Source: Tropicimonas sediminicola (GTDB taxonomy: Bacteria; Pseudomonadota; Alphaproteobacteria; Rhodobacterales; Rhodobacteraceae). Taken from it: a stretch of DNA of 64,000 nt. Each line of letters starts with the position of its first letter. The first letter of the stretch is position 1. The translations under genes and the position numbers were made by a program. This document shows, one piece after another, positions 36,073 to 45,094 of this stretch. The notes under the pieces were generated by a model that saw only the letters and a program-made list of their open reading frames with translations, searched no databases and was not told the DNA's origin. The DNA lies in contig NZ_FZOY01000002.1 of assembly GCF_900188335.1 (NCBI RefSeq), forward strand, positions 496,001 to 560,000. The letters are read 5' to 3'.

Positions 36073-37107
36073 TCAGACGAACTCCAGATCCGCCGCCCCG
36101 AGGTCCGAAAGGCTGACGCCGGCCAGAGTGATCGTGTTCAGCCCGTCGCCACCGGCATCGAATACGGTGTCCCCGCCCTCCTCCCGGCAGGCTTCGAGAA
36201 ACGCGTCCGCATCCGCAACCTCGGCCGTGGACAGGACAAGACGGTCCGAGGCCCCGCCCAATGCGTCCGGGCGGAAATCGCCGATGATGTCCTGCCCGAA
36301 GACCTTGGCGCTGAAGATGAACCGATCCGCGCCGCCACCGCCCGTCAGCACGTCCGCCCCCAGCCCGCCGTTCAGCAGGTCGGCCTGTGCCCCGCCGGCA
36401 AGCGTGTCGCTGCCGCGTCCGCCGAACAACCGGTCCGCGCCGCGCTGACCGGCGAGCAGGTCGCTGCCGGTACCGCCGCGGGCCACATCGTCGTCCGCAC
36501 CGCCATAAAGGCTGTCGTCCCCGCCGCCGCCCACCAGCAGGTCGTCGCCGCCGCGGCCGCGGATCTCCTCGCCATGCACCTCTGCCATCACGAAGGAATC
36601 GTCCGCCGCCGTTCCGCGCAGCACGCCGTCCGCCGGCGGCGTGACGCTGGACAGGATATCCTCCGCAGATGACAGTCCCACCGGACCGAGCGGACTGCCG
36701 GTATCGGGCGGGAAATCGTCATCACCCCCTGCCGCCTCGACCAGCGCGCCGATCAGGGCGTTGCTGTTTGTGGAGCTGAAATCGTAGCGGACGTCGGCCT
36801 CGTCGATCATCCGCGCGTAACGCACCATCAACGCCCAGGCCTCGTCCACCGTCAGGTCCGGAAAGTCGAGCGCCACCGCATCCCGATCCGACGGGCTCTC
36901 GCCGCCGCGCGCTTCCGGAGAGCTCTCGATCGGCTCGTTGACCTGAATGTCGAACCCTCCCCCTACGACATCCTCCGGCCCGTCCGGGCCACCCCCGATG
37001 ATGTAGTCCTGGCCGAGGTAATTCCGATAGACGAGATAGAGGTGATCGGCCCCGAGCGGGACAAGCCCGAGTGAAACCGGTCTCGCTTCGACATAAATCA
37101 TCGGCAT
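36073..37107 (-). CDS. RTX (hemolysin-type calcium-binding repeat) protein
   Basis: A 344-residue protein with about nine consecutive glycine-rich nonapeptides near residues 178-260, for example GGGGDDSLY, GGRGSDTLA and GGGGADRFIF, the calcium-binding beta-roll of type I secreted proteins. There is no Sec signal. The last 60 residues after the beta-roll (IIGDFRPDALGGASDRLVLS onward) resemble the usual type I secretion tail. The N-terminal 170 residues are not recognised. No type I ABC exporter or membrane fusion gene is in the window. GGGAG precedes the start. Confidence 0.88.
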   Translation of the reverse strand: MPMIYVEARPVSLGLVPLGADHLYLVYRNYLGQDYIIGGGPDGPEDVVGGGFDIQVNEPIESSPEARGGESPSDRDAVALDFPDLTVDEAWALMVRYARMIDEADVRYDFSSTNSNALIGALVEAAGGDDDFPPDTGSPLGPVGLSSAEDILSSVTPPADGVLRGTAADDSFVMAEVHGEEIRGRGGDDLLVGGGGDDSLYGGADDDVARGGTGSDLLAGQRGADRLFGGRGSDTLAGGAQADLLNGGLGADVLTGGGGADRFIFSAKVFGQDIIGDFRPDALGGASDRLVLSTAEVADADAFLEACREEGGDTVFDAGGDGLNTITLAGVSLSDLGAADLEFV

Positions 37108-37249
37108 GGGGCGCTCCCTGGTGACGGAAAGGCGACGGCTTGCGCGCCGCGAGCGATTTCGGCCAACCTAACACGCCCGGCCGGAATTCAGGTCACAGTG
37201 TTTCGACAAAGTGCCTGGACTGCGGAGCGCAGGCCACGCTCCATCAGCG

Positions 37250-38773
37250 TCACCGGCCCTGAAGGCATCCTGCCAGCATCGCCTGCACCACCTCTTCGGC
37301 GGATCGCTCGCTCGGGATTGTGGACCATTCCACCGAGCCGGACGCGCGGGCCAACTGGGCCTCAAGCACCTCGACCGTGGCATCGGACGGCCCCTTGGGC
37401 CGGACTTCGATCCTGTGGCGGAGGACATCCGGATCCGCCGCCAGCCAGAAACCGGCAAACCGGTGCTCGCGCAGGGCCTCCGCCAGTGCCGCGCGCCGAT
37501 CTGAGCGGTCGAAGACCGCGTCGACGACCACGCTCGCGCCAGCCTCGACAAGCGCCCGCGACCGGGCCGCCAAGCGCGCATAGACCTCGTCGGAAACCTC
37601 GGTGTCATAGGCTTCCGGCGGCAGTGGCGTCTCGGCCGGCACGCCGAACATCGCCTTGCGGGTGCGGTCGCTTTCCACCACCCGCGCGCCGGGCGGCGGC
37701 GGCATGCGCGGTGCCAGCGTCTCGGCGATCGTCGTCTTGCCGCTGCCGGAGAACCCACCGATGGCCGTTACCCCGCAGGGTTCCGCGTCCAGCAACTCCA
37801 GCGCGAGATCGAAGTATTCCCGCGCGATGGCCGCCTGTCGCGGCGCATCCGCCCCGCAATCCTTCGCGAAGGTCCCCGTCACATGCGCCCGGACCGCCGC
37901 CCGCACGGCCATGAAGAACGGCAGCAGCTCATAACCGGCATCCTCCCCGATCTCGTCGAAATAGCGGTTGGCCACGAGGTTCGCCAGGCCGCCCAGGTTG
38001 CGATGCCAGAGGTCCATCAGCAGGAACGCGAGGTCATAGAGCACGTCGACCGTGGCGATCTGGTCGTTGAAATCGATGCAGTCGAACAGGGTCGGCCGGC
38101 CGTCGAAAAGGCAGATGTTGCGCAGGTGCAGGTCGCCGTGGCACCGCCGCACGAGTCCCCGCGCCTCGCGCGCGTCCAGAACGGCCGCGTGCCGCTCCAG
38201 ACGCTGGCGAAAGGCGGCGTCGAAGGCGGCAACCTCGGCCTCGCCGAACACCTCGCCGGTCGCGAAGCCGGCCCGGTTGATGTCCAGAACGCCGGCGAGG
38301 TTCTCTGCCCCGCCGCCCGCGTGGATCACGGGCGCCTCGGCGTGGAACTGCGCGATGCGATGCGCCAGCGTGGCCATGATCGCGGGGGTCAGCACGCCGC
38401 TCTCGGCCTGCCGGTCGAACAGGTCGCATTCGTCGAACCGCACCATCTCGACCACCGCATCCACGAGCTCTCCCGGCCCGTCGAACTCCAGCCCGCCGCC
38501 CGCCGCACGGGTGATCCGCCGCACGCCGAGATAGAGCGAGGGCGCCGTGGGCTTGTTGAGCGCAAATTCCGCCTTGCAGGTGGCGAGCCGCAGGTCCGGC
38601 GTCGAGAAATCGGTATAGGGCAGCCGGACCGCGCGCTTGAGCTTGTAGGCCCGGTCCCCGTTCAGCACGACGACCGAGATATGGGTGCGGATCACCGTCG
38701 CCGGCTCGGCCCCGCGCTGGTTGGCGGGATCGGTCAGAAAGGCGATGACGGCATCCTGAGCGGCGTCGGGCAT
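37250..38773 (-). CDS. Aminoglycoside phosphotransferase-like / P-loop kinase fusion
   Basis: A 507-residue two-domain protein. The N-terminal 310 residues are an APH/choline-kinase-fold domain, with the catalytic loop VRRCHGDLHLRNICLF and metal-binding TLFDCIDFN. The C-terminal domain starts at the P-loop GGFSGSGKTTIAE (about residue 340) and resembles AAA/gluconokinase-type small-molecule kinases. This fused architecture is widespread in proteobacteria but its substrate is unknown to me. GGGGAG precedes the ATG. It stands alone. Confidence 0.85.
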   Translation of the reverse strand: MPDAAQDAVIAFLTDPANQRGAEPATVIRTHISVVVLNGDRAYKLKRAVRLPYTDFSTPDLRLATCKAEFALNKPTAPSLYLGVRRITRAAGGGLEFDGPGELVDAVVEMVRFDECDLFDRQAESGVLTPAIMATLAHRIAQFHAEAPVIHAGGGAENLAGVLDINRAGFATGEVFGEAEVAAFDAAFRQRLERHAAVLDAREARGLVRRCHGDLHLRNICLFDGRPTLFDCIDFNDQIATVDVLYDLAFLLMDLWHRNLGGLANLVANRYFDEIGEDAGYELLPFFMAVRAAVRAHVTGTFAKDCGADAPRQAAIAREYFDLALELLDAEPCGVTAIGGFSGSGKTTIAETLAPRMPPPPGARVVESDRTRKAMFGVPAETPLPPEAYDTEVSDEVYARLAARSRALVEAGASVVVDAVFDRSDRRAALAEALREHRFAGFWLAADPDVLRHRIEVRPKGPSDATVEVLEAQLARASGSVEWSTIPSERSAEEVVQAMLAGCLQGR

Positions 38774-39054
38774 GATGGCGGCTCCCCTGCCGTGCCGCGC
38801 ACGGGCATTCTCGCCCGGGCAGCGAGCGCACTTGCCTTCAGCTTGCGGTTCCCGCGCCGGAGGTCAAGCGCCGAGCCCACGGGTGCGACGCCATGAAATC
38901 GCACAGGGTCATCCGGTTCAGGCGCGACACGTCGCCTGCGTTGAAACACCCCTAGAATGGCGCGCCCTGTGCCGCGACGGAGGCATCGCCCCCGTCGTTG
39001 TCGGCGACAGGAATTGGCTAGTCCGCACGGCAGGCCATCCGGCCCGGAACAGAT
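38774..39054. other. 281-base non-coding gap
   Basis: Between the APH/kinase fusion start and the DUF302 stop I find no ORF with a credible ribosome-binding site, no tRNA and no strong hairpin. It must hold the promoter of the fusion gene near its left end, but no clear -35/-10 pair is visible. Confidence 0.5.
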
Positions 39055-39492
39055 CTACCCGTCGGCTGCCTCCCGCACGATCTCGTCCAGCAATTGCTGC
39101 ACTTCCTGCATCGGGCCTTCGGGATAGGTCCGGTAACCGACCTGCACCTTGCCGTCCGTTTCCAGGACAAAGACGTTGTAGGGGCAGTGGATCACGTTCA
39201 TCGGGTCGGCTTCCATCACGCTCCGCGACACCACGGCGGAGCAAAACAGAAAGACGTCGGCCGCGTCGAAGATGGTCACGTCGCTGCCCACGTCGGCACC
39301 GGTGCGTGCGAGCATCTCGCCGACATGGCTCACGTAATCGACAACCAGCCCGCGCCCGACGATCGCCGATTCGACGGCAAAGGTCGCATCCTCGAAGGAG
39401 CCGTCGAAGTCGTGCAGAACAGCCTCCTGGGCACTGGCCGGCAACGCCAGCGCGAATGCCGCCGCTGCGATGGTAGAGATATGGTAGCGCAT
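39055..39492 (-). CDS. Secreted DUF302-family protein at the end of the sox cluster
   Basis: A 145-residue protein with a Sec signal ending ALPASAQEA. The mature domain shows the DUF302 pattern (FEDATFAVESAIVGRGLVVD, VIHCPYNVFVLETDGKVQVG, YPEGPM). GAGGAGG precedes the ATG. It is the last gene of the minus-strand sox run, 137 bases after soxD. DUF302 proteins often accompany periplasmic sulfur or thiol chemistry genes, but their reaction is not established. Confidence 0.8.
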   Translation of the reverse strand: MRYHISTIAAAAFALALPASAQEAVLHDFDGSFEDATFAVESAIVGRGLVVDYVSHVGEMLARTGADVGSDVTIFDAADVFLFCSAVVSRSVMEADPMNVIHCPYNVFVLETDGKVQVGYRTYPEGPMQEVQQLLDEIVREAADG

Positions 39493-39629
39493 TTCTTCCT
39501 CCTCTGTTGTCCGTCTTCTGCTCTCTGACAGCCCTGCCCCGACTGATCCGTGGCCCCGAGGTGGCGTCCTGCGCGGTCAGCCCCGGCCCCACGGGGCCGA
39601 AGCAGATGGTCTTGCGTCAGCCCCCCCCC

Positions 39630-41006
39630 TCAGGGATGCGCCTTGAGATACGCGATGACCGCTGCAGTATCCTCCGCCTTCTTCAGGCCGGCAAAGGACA
39701 TCCGGTTGCCCTTCAGATAAGCCTTCGGATTGGTCAGGTATTCGGTGAGCGTCTCGTCGGTCCAGACAAGGCCGTCGGCACCGGCACCGGCCATGACCTT
39801 GGAGTATTTGAAGCCCTCTCCGGCACCGGCAGCGCGGCCGACGATCCCGTTGAGCGTGGGGCCGACCTTGTTCACCGCGCCTTCGCCCACCTGGTGGCAG
39901 GCCTGGCACTTCTTGAACACCTTCTCGCCTGCGGCGACGAGCTCCGGATCGGGCGTATCGGCAGCAGCGGCAGGGGCTGCGGCGACTTCCTCGGCAGCAG
40001 GGGCTGCCTCCGCTTCCGGCGTGGCCGCCGGCTCGGCCGCGGCAGCGACCTGCACGGGCTCGGCCTCGGCGGTTCCCGCTGGGACGCCCGCATCCTCCGG
40101 CGTCACGTCGAGGACGGCCGCGCGCATGGTGATCTCGACGCTCTCCTTGCAGTTCTCCATGCAAGGCTCGGCGCTGAACAGCCCCAGCTCCGTTTCCGCC
40201 CGGTCGTCGACGATGAACCCGTCGGCATTGGGCATCTCGACCTCGAGGAAGGTCTCTTTCGAGAGGACGAAATCGTCATCCACCAGGTCGTTGGAATAGA
40301 GGATGTAGGCCACCATGGCATAGACGTCGTCGTCGCTCATCGTTTGGGCCGCGCCGAAGGGCATCGAGCGGCGAACGTAGTCGAAGGCCGTGGACAGGTA
40401 GGGCCAGTAGGAGCCGACGGTCTTGAGCGGATCCTCGCGGTCCAGCGTGTCCATGCCGCCCGCCAGCTTGGGCCAGTTGTCGACGCCCTCGGCGAAGTCG
40501 CCATGGCAAACGGCGCAATTGTCGGCAAAGACCTCCTCGCCGGTCCAGACATCGCCCTCGCCATCGGGCAGCCCGGTGCCGTCGGGCATGATGTCGAGGT
40601 TCCAGGCGGCGACCTCCTCGGGCAGCGCGGCGCGGCCGAGACCGAACTTGCCTTGCGCGGCGGCGGTGTCCTCGCCCGTCATCGCATCGGTGTCGCCCTG
40701 GCCATCGAGCTTGTCGGTCGCGCCATCGACCACGGCGACGGCAACCGGTTCCGCGGGGGCGTCCGGAGCGGGCGCTTCGGCCACCTCTTCGGCCGGGGCT
40801 TCTTCCGCCGGCGCCGCATCGGCGACCTCGGCTGCCGCAGGCTCGTGCGGCACGGCGGACTTCGCCGTCGCCTCGGCATGCAGCGCCGCCTCGTGGGCCG
40901 CCTCCGCCGCCTTGTGGGCGGCGCGTTCCGACATCCCGACCGCCAGAGCGATGGCCGAGACGCCGACCAGGCTCACAAGGGCGAGCTGGTTAGGAAATTT
41001 CGACAT
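39630..41006 (-). CDS. soxD: Sulfane dehydrogenase cytochrome subunit SoxD
   Basis: A 458-residue diheme cytochrome c, partner of SoxC in oxidising the sulfane sulfur on SoxY. Heme sites are CAVCH (residues 164-168) and CQACH (367-371). Two long Ala/Glu/Pro-rich linkers (about 55-95 and 265-355) make it longer than the Paracoccus protein. The N-terminus is hydrophobic (residues 8-25) followed by an Ala/His/Glu-rich helix, with no clear cleavage site, so it may be membrane-anchored. It overlaps soxC by 17 bases. A run of nine G follows the stop on the coding strand. Confidence 0.93.
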   Translation of the reverse strand: MSKFPNQLALVSLVGVSAIALAVGMSERAAHKAAEAAHEAALHAEATAKSAVPHEPAAAEVADAAPAEEAPAEEVAEAPAPDAPAEPVAVAVVDGATDKLDGQGDTDAMTGEDTAAAQGKFGLGRAALPEEVAAWNLDIMPDGTGLPDGEGDVWTGEEVFADNCAVCHGDFAEGVDNWPKLAGGMDTLDREDPLKTVGSYWPYLSTAFDYVRRSMPFGAAQTMSDDDVYAMVAYILYSNDLVDDDFVLSKETFLEVEMPNADGFIVDDRAETELGLFSAEPCMENCKESVEITMRAAVLDVTPEDAGVPAGTAEAEPVQVAAAAEPAATPEAEAAPAAEEVAAAPAAAADTPDPELVAAGEKVFKKCQACHQVGEGAVNKVGPTLNGIVGRAAGAGEGFKYSKVMAGAGADGLVWTDETLTEYLTNPKAYLKGNRMSFAGLKKAEDTAAVIAYLKAHP

Positions 41007-42261
41007 TTTCGGCCTCCCCGTCGGCGTTGACCCACCAGGTCTGGATACCGTTGTTGTGATAGATCGAGTTCAGCCCGCGCACCTCGCGGAGCTGGTTCTT
41101 GGTCGGCTGGACATAACCGGTCTCGTCCCGCGCCCGCGATTGCAGGAACATCTCCTCGCCGGTCCAGACCGTGTCGAGGTAGAAGCGGGTGAGCGCCTTG
41201 TCCTGACCGGGTGCGGCAAGACGGGCCTTCTGCCAGTTCTTGCCGCCGTCGACCGAAACGTCGACCCCGGTGATCGCCCCGCGTCCCGACCAGGCCAGGC
41301 CGGTGATCACGAGCGGGCCCGGTCCGTGAGTGATGGGGGCCTGCGGGCTGGGCGAAGTGATGACGGATTTCGCGTCCATCTCCCAGGTCCATTTGCGGCT
41401 GGTGCCGTCGGCCAGGGTATCGGTGTATTTCGAGGTCTCCTCGCGGCTTTCCACGGCGGCGTCCGTCACCTCGATCCGGCGAAGCCACTTCACCCACATG
41501 TTGCCTTCCCAGCCGGGCACCACGAGGCGCACCGGGTAGCCGTGCTCCATGCGCAGCGCCTCGCCGTTGGCCTTGAAGGCCACCAGCACGTCGTCCAGCG
41601 CCTTTTCCAGCGGGATCGAGCGGCCGTTGGAAGAGGCATCGGCGCCCTCCACGTAGACCCATTTCCCTTCCGGCTTCACGCCCGCCTCGTTCAGCAGCGT
41701 GCGAAGCGGAACCCCGGAATATTCCATGTTGTGGATCATGCCATGGGTGAACTGCGCGCCGTTGAGCTGCGCCCCGGCCCATTCCATGCCCGAGTTCGCC
41801 GCGCATTCGCAGAAATAGACCCGGTTCTCGCGCGGGAAGCGCTCGAGATCGGCATAGGTGAAGACCAGTTCCTGATCGACGAGACCGTTGATCATCAGCC
41901 GGTAGTCTTCCTTGCGCAGCGAGATCGCGCCGGAATGGTGCCGCTCGAAGGCGCAGCCCTGCGGGGTGATCGTGCCGTCGAGCGCATGGATCGGCGTGAA
42001 GTTGATCGAGGAGATCGTGTCGGCGGTCAGCCATTCCACGTTGCGGCGCACCACGTCGCCCTCGAACTCGATCGGCAGGCCATAGGGCGTGGCATCGACG
42101 CCTGCGCCCATGCCCGAGGCCCATTCCTGGACTTCTGTGATCAGCGGATCGGGTCCGGCAGCGCGGCTGGCACCGGCGGCCATGGCTCCGGCACCGACGG
42201 CGGCGGCGCCGGTCAGGAACTGCCGCCGCGACGGGCTGGGCCCCTTGTCTTTGGTGGTCAT
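40990..42261 (-). CDS. soxC: Sulfane dehydrogenase molybdenum subunit SoxC
   Basis: A 423-residue periplasmic molybdopterin enzyme of the sulfite oxidase fold. It has a Tat signal (SPSRRQFLTGAAAVGAGAMA), the Mo-ligand cysteine region RVYFCECAANSGMEW, and the C-terminal dimerisation domain (ITGLAWSGRGAITGVDVSVD). With SoxD it allows complete oxidation of thiosulfate to sulfate without sulfur globules. AAGGAGGGA precedes the start. It is between soxB and soxD. Confidence 0.96.
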   Translation of the reverse strand: MTTKDKGPSPSRRQFLTGAAAVGAGAMAAGASRAAGPDPLITEVQEWASGMGAGVDATPYGLPIEFEGDVVRRNVEWLTADTISSINFTPIHALDGTITPQGCAFERHHSGAISLRKEDYRLMINGLVDQELVFTYADLERFPRENRVYFCECAANSGMEWAGAQLNGAQFTHGMIHNMEYSGVPLRTLLNEAGVKPEGKWVYVEGADASSNGRSIPLEKALDDVLVAFKANGEALRMEHGYPVRLVVPGWEGNMWVKWLRRIEVTDAAVESREETSKYTDTLADGTSRKWTWEMDAKSVITSPSPQAPITHGPGPLVITGLAWSGRGAITGVDVSVDGGKNWQKARLAAPGQDKALTRFYLDTVWTGEEMFLQSRARDETGYVQPTKNQLREVRGLNSIYHNNGIQTWWVNADGEAENVEIS

Positions 42262-42333
42262 CGGGGATGTCCCTCCTTGATGTTGCGTTCGGCCGTCGGG
42301 GTGGCCCCGCGGCGATGTTCGATGACGCCGGCG

Positions 42334-44037
42334 TCAGGCGCCGGTGACTGTGACGGAATTGTTCGGACGGGTGGAGACGGTGCCGAGCTTGCGGATGTGG
42401 CTCTCGACCACGTCCCAGATCGGCGGGCCCTCGGTGCCCTCGTTCACGCTCGCCCAGCCGGCGACCATGTAGGTCTTGGCCGGGTCGATCGCCTCGCCGG
42501 TCTTGAGCAGGGTCAGGTTGGTGATCCGGCTGCCCTGGGGCTTGGTGACGTCGATGTCGTAGCCCATGCCGCCGATCCGGACCATGTCGCCGCCCTGCTG
42601 GTAATAGGGGTCGGGGTTGAACAGGTTGTCGGCCACGTCCTCGAGGATCACGTGGATGAACTCCCCGGTCATCTCGGTGCGATAGGCGTTGGGGTAGGTC
42701 ATCGAGGTGACGTTCCAGATGTCCTCGCGGGTGATCTCCTGCCCCGGCAGCAGCGACGGCCCCCAGCGGACGCCGGGCGACATGGCGATGTCGGCCTCGC
42801 GCTCCGAGAGCAGCGCGTCGCAGATCAGGTCGTCCCAGGAGCCGTTGAAATTGCCGCGGCGGTAGAGCACCGCCTCCATGTCGAGCTGGCCGATCACCTC
42901 GGTGAGCTGGTCGAGATAGGGCGCACGCTGCTCGTCGATCAGCGCGGTCATTTCGGCGTCGGGCTCGATCACGTCAGAGAAGATCGGGATCAGCTTGTGC
43001 TTGAAGCCCATCATCTTGCCGTCGCGAACGTCGAGGTCCACGCGGGAGACGAACTTGCCGTTGGAGCCGGAGGCGATGATGATCGTCTCGCCCACCAGCA
43101 CCGGCTCTGGCACGGCGTCGTGGGTGTGGCCCGAGAGGATCACGTCGATGCCAGACACGCGCGAGGCCATCTTCTTGTCGACGTCGAAGCCGTTGTGGCT
43201 GAGCACGACGACCAGCTCGGCGCCTTCGCCACGCGCCTCGTCCACCATCTCCTGCATCCGCTCGTCGCGAATGCCGAAGGAGTATTCGGGGAACATCCAG
43301 CCGGGGTTGGCGATCGGCATATAGGGGAAGGCCTGACCGATCACGGCGACCAGCGTCCCGCCGCGCTCGAACAGCTTGTAGCTCTCGAAGTTCTCGCTGG
43401 GCTCGTCCCATTCCTGGTCGAAGATGTTCTGGCCGAGCGCCGCAAAGGGCAGATCGGCCAGGATCTCGTGCACCCTGTCGGAGCCCAGGGTGAACTCCCA
43501 GTGGAAGGTCATCGCGTCGGGCGCGAGCTTGTTCATCACGTTGACCATGTCCTGGCCCTGCGTGTGATAGCAGGTGTAGGAGCCGTGCCAGGTGTCGCCG
43601 CCGTCGAGCAGCAGCGCGTCGGGACGGGCGGCGCGGATGGCGTTGATCACGGTGGAGACCCGGTCGAGCCCCCCGACCTGCCCGTATTCCTTCCCGAGCG
43701 CCGCGAAGTCGTTGTAGGTGAGCGCATAGGCCGACGGGCTGCCATCCTCGATGCCATAGAGCTTCCGGAACTCCGCCCCGGTGATGTGCGGGATCTGGCC
43801 GCGTGCATCGCCCACGCCGAGGTTGATCTCCGGCTCGCGGAAATAGATCGGCTTGAGCTGCGCGTGGATGTCGGTGACGTGGATCAGGGTCACGTTGCCG
43901 AAGGTGTCGAATTCCAGGAGCTGGTCCTGGGTCAACGCCTGCTGGGCGGCAAGGCGGCCCCAGTTTCCGAAACCGGAAGCCCCGACGATGGCGGAGGCAG
44001 CCATCGAGACCTGCAGAAAGTCACGGCGCGAGATCAT
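42334..44037 (-). CDS. soxB: Thiosulfohydrolase SoxB
   Basis: A 567-residue periplasmic dimanganese hydrolase that releases sulfate from SoxY-bound thiosulfonate. It has a Tat signal (ISRRDFLQVSMAASAIVGAS) and metal-binding motifs LIHVTDIHAQLKP, LLDGGDTWHGS, VLSHNGFDVD and ILSGHTHDAVPEP of the 5'-nucleotidase/metallophosphatase fold. Length is normal for SoxB. An intrinsic terminator lies just upstream, behind soxA. Confidence 0.97.
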   Translation of the reverse strand: MISRRDFLQVSMAASAIVGASGFGNWGRLAAQQALTQDQLLEFDTFGNVTLIHVTDIHAQLKPIYFREPEINLGVGDARGQIPHITGAEFRKLYGIEDGSPSAYALTYNDFAALGKEYGQVGGLDRVSTVINAIRAARPDALLLDGGDTWHGSYTCYHTQGQDMVNVMNKLAPDAMTFHWEFTLGSDRVHEILADLPFAALGQNIFDQEWDEPSENFESYKLFERGGTLVAVIGQAFPYMPIANPGWMFPEYSFGIRDERMQEMVDEARGEGAELVVVLSHNGFDVDKKMASRVSGIDVILSGHTHDAVPEPVLVGETIIIASGSNGKFVSRVDLDVRDGKMMGFKHKLIPIFSDVIEPDAEMTALIDEQRAPYLDQLTEVIGQLDMEAVLYRRGNFNGSWDDLICDALLSEREADIAMSPGVRWGPSLLPGQEITREDIWNVTSMTYPNAYRTEMTGEFIHVILEDVADNLFNPDPYYQQGGDMVRIGGMGYDIDVTKPQGSRITNLTLLKTGEAIDPAKTYMVAGWASVNEGTEGPPIWDVVESHIRKLGTVSTRPNNSVTVTGA

Positions 44038-44115
44038 GCGATTCTTTTCCTCGTGGTGGCGCTGGCTGCCCTGTCAATGCGGCAAACATGCGCAAATTTG
44101 AATATTTCTGAACGC

Positions 44116-44148
44116 AAAAAACCCGCACCGGCTCGGGGCCGATGCGGG
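44116..44148 (-). terminator. Intrinsic terminator between soxA and soxB
   Basis: On the minus strand the stem CCCGCATCGGC, loop CCCGA and arm GCCGGTGCGGG (one wobble pair) are followed directly by TTTTTT. It begins nine bases after the soxA stop. This is a textbook rho-independent terminator inside the sox gene run. It may reduce soxBCD expression relative to soxXYZA or define separate transcripts. Confidence 0.85.
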
Positions 44149-44157
44149 CATGTCAGC

Positions 44158-45015
44158 TCAGTTGCGGACCGACGGACCTTCGACCGACAGGCCGTTGCCG
44201 CGGGACGTCACGTAGAGCTCCAGCGCCACGAACTCCGGGCTGCCGATGCCGAAGGGCTCGGCGCGGGTATCGCGGATGCAGCCCTTGAACCGGTTGTGGA
44301 TGCCGTTCAGCTTGGCGTTCTTCAGACGATAGGTCGGAAAGCCGTTGATCTGGCCCTGGCTCAGGTGGTCGGCGCGGATCATGTTGCCGTAGTTGTCTTC
44401 GTGGCAATTCGCGCAGGCAAGCTCCAGTTGACCGTACCGGGTGTAGTAGATCTCCTTGCCCTGCTCCCAGGTCTCGGCGGCCGGACCGTCGATGGCGACG
44501 TTGACCGGAAGACCGCGCGAGACATAGGACATCAGCGCGGACATGTTGATCATGTCGTCGCTGTTGTAGCCCCAGGCCTCGGCGCCCATCTGTTCCGTCC
44601 GGCAGGAATTCATGGCCATCTCGATGGTCCAGACCTCGCCTGCGGCCTCGTTCCACTTGGGATAGACAGGCTTGACGCCGACCATCTGGTCCTCGTCGAT
44701 CGCACCGTGGCAGTCGGAGCACGCCTTGCCGGCAGTGCCTTCGACCGTGTCCCAGGCCTCAATTGCGGCCTCGACCCCGAGCATCCCCGGGTTGTCGAAG
44801 TCGTCGCGCTCCATGTCGCGGGTGTCGTCGTTGCGGAACATCCAGCCCGACATGACCTCGTCGACGTATTCCATGTGCTCCGGCGCGGCCGTCTTCACGG
44901 TCATCTCGATCTCGTCGTTGATCACCAGCGTGTCATCGACGGGGTCGGCATTCGCGGCTCCGACGGCGGAGATGGCAAGTGCACCGGCAAGCGCCGTCAT
45001 TGCCTTGAATTTCAT
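44158..45015 (-). CDS. soxA: Diheme cytochrome SoxA
   Basis: A 285-residue periplasmic cytochrome that with SoxX ligates thiosulfate to SoxY. The signal peptide ends GAANADPVD. Heme sites are CSDCH (99-103) and CANCH (201-205). The catalytic heme-ligand cysteine is in FKGCIRDTRAEPF (Cys246). It is the diheme type, as in Paracoccus. GGGAGGACACG precedes the start, and a terminator follows the stop. Confidence 0.96.
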   Translation of the reverse strand: MKFKAMTALAGALAISAVGAANADPVDDTLVINDEIEMTVKTAAPEHMEYVDEVMSGWMFRNDDTRDMERDDFDNPGMLGVEAAIEAWDTVEGTAGKACSDCHGAIDEDQMVGVKPVYPKWNEAAGEVWTIEMAMNSCRTEQMGAEAWGYNSDDMINMSALMSYVSRGLPVNVAIDGPAAETWEQGKEIYYTRYGQLELACANCHEDNYGNMIRADHLSQGQINGFPTYRLKNAKLNGIHNRFKGCIRDTRAEPFGIGSPEFVALELYVTSRGNGLSVEGPSVRN

Positions 45016-45094
45016 GTCTCGTGTCCTCCCTGTGGGTGGCCCGCCCCCGGAGCGCTTCCGGGAGCCGGCTGTCCTTCCCTTGCCCTGCCCGGGC

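Noticed and set aside
38871-38955. Short ORFs in the gap between the kinase fusion and DUF302
   Set aside because: The best is about 20 codons with no ribosome-binding site and no support.
39122-39128. GGATAGG within the DUF302 gene, considered as another EPS dyad
   Set aside because: The base stretch four positions upstream is TCGGGCC, which does not match the left half-site, and it is inside a coding region.
39621-39629. A run of nine C (nine G on the soxD strand) just after the soxD stop, considered for phase variation
   Set aside because: It lies outside the coding sequence and before no nearby start, so slippage would not change a protein.
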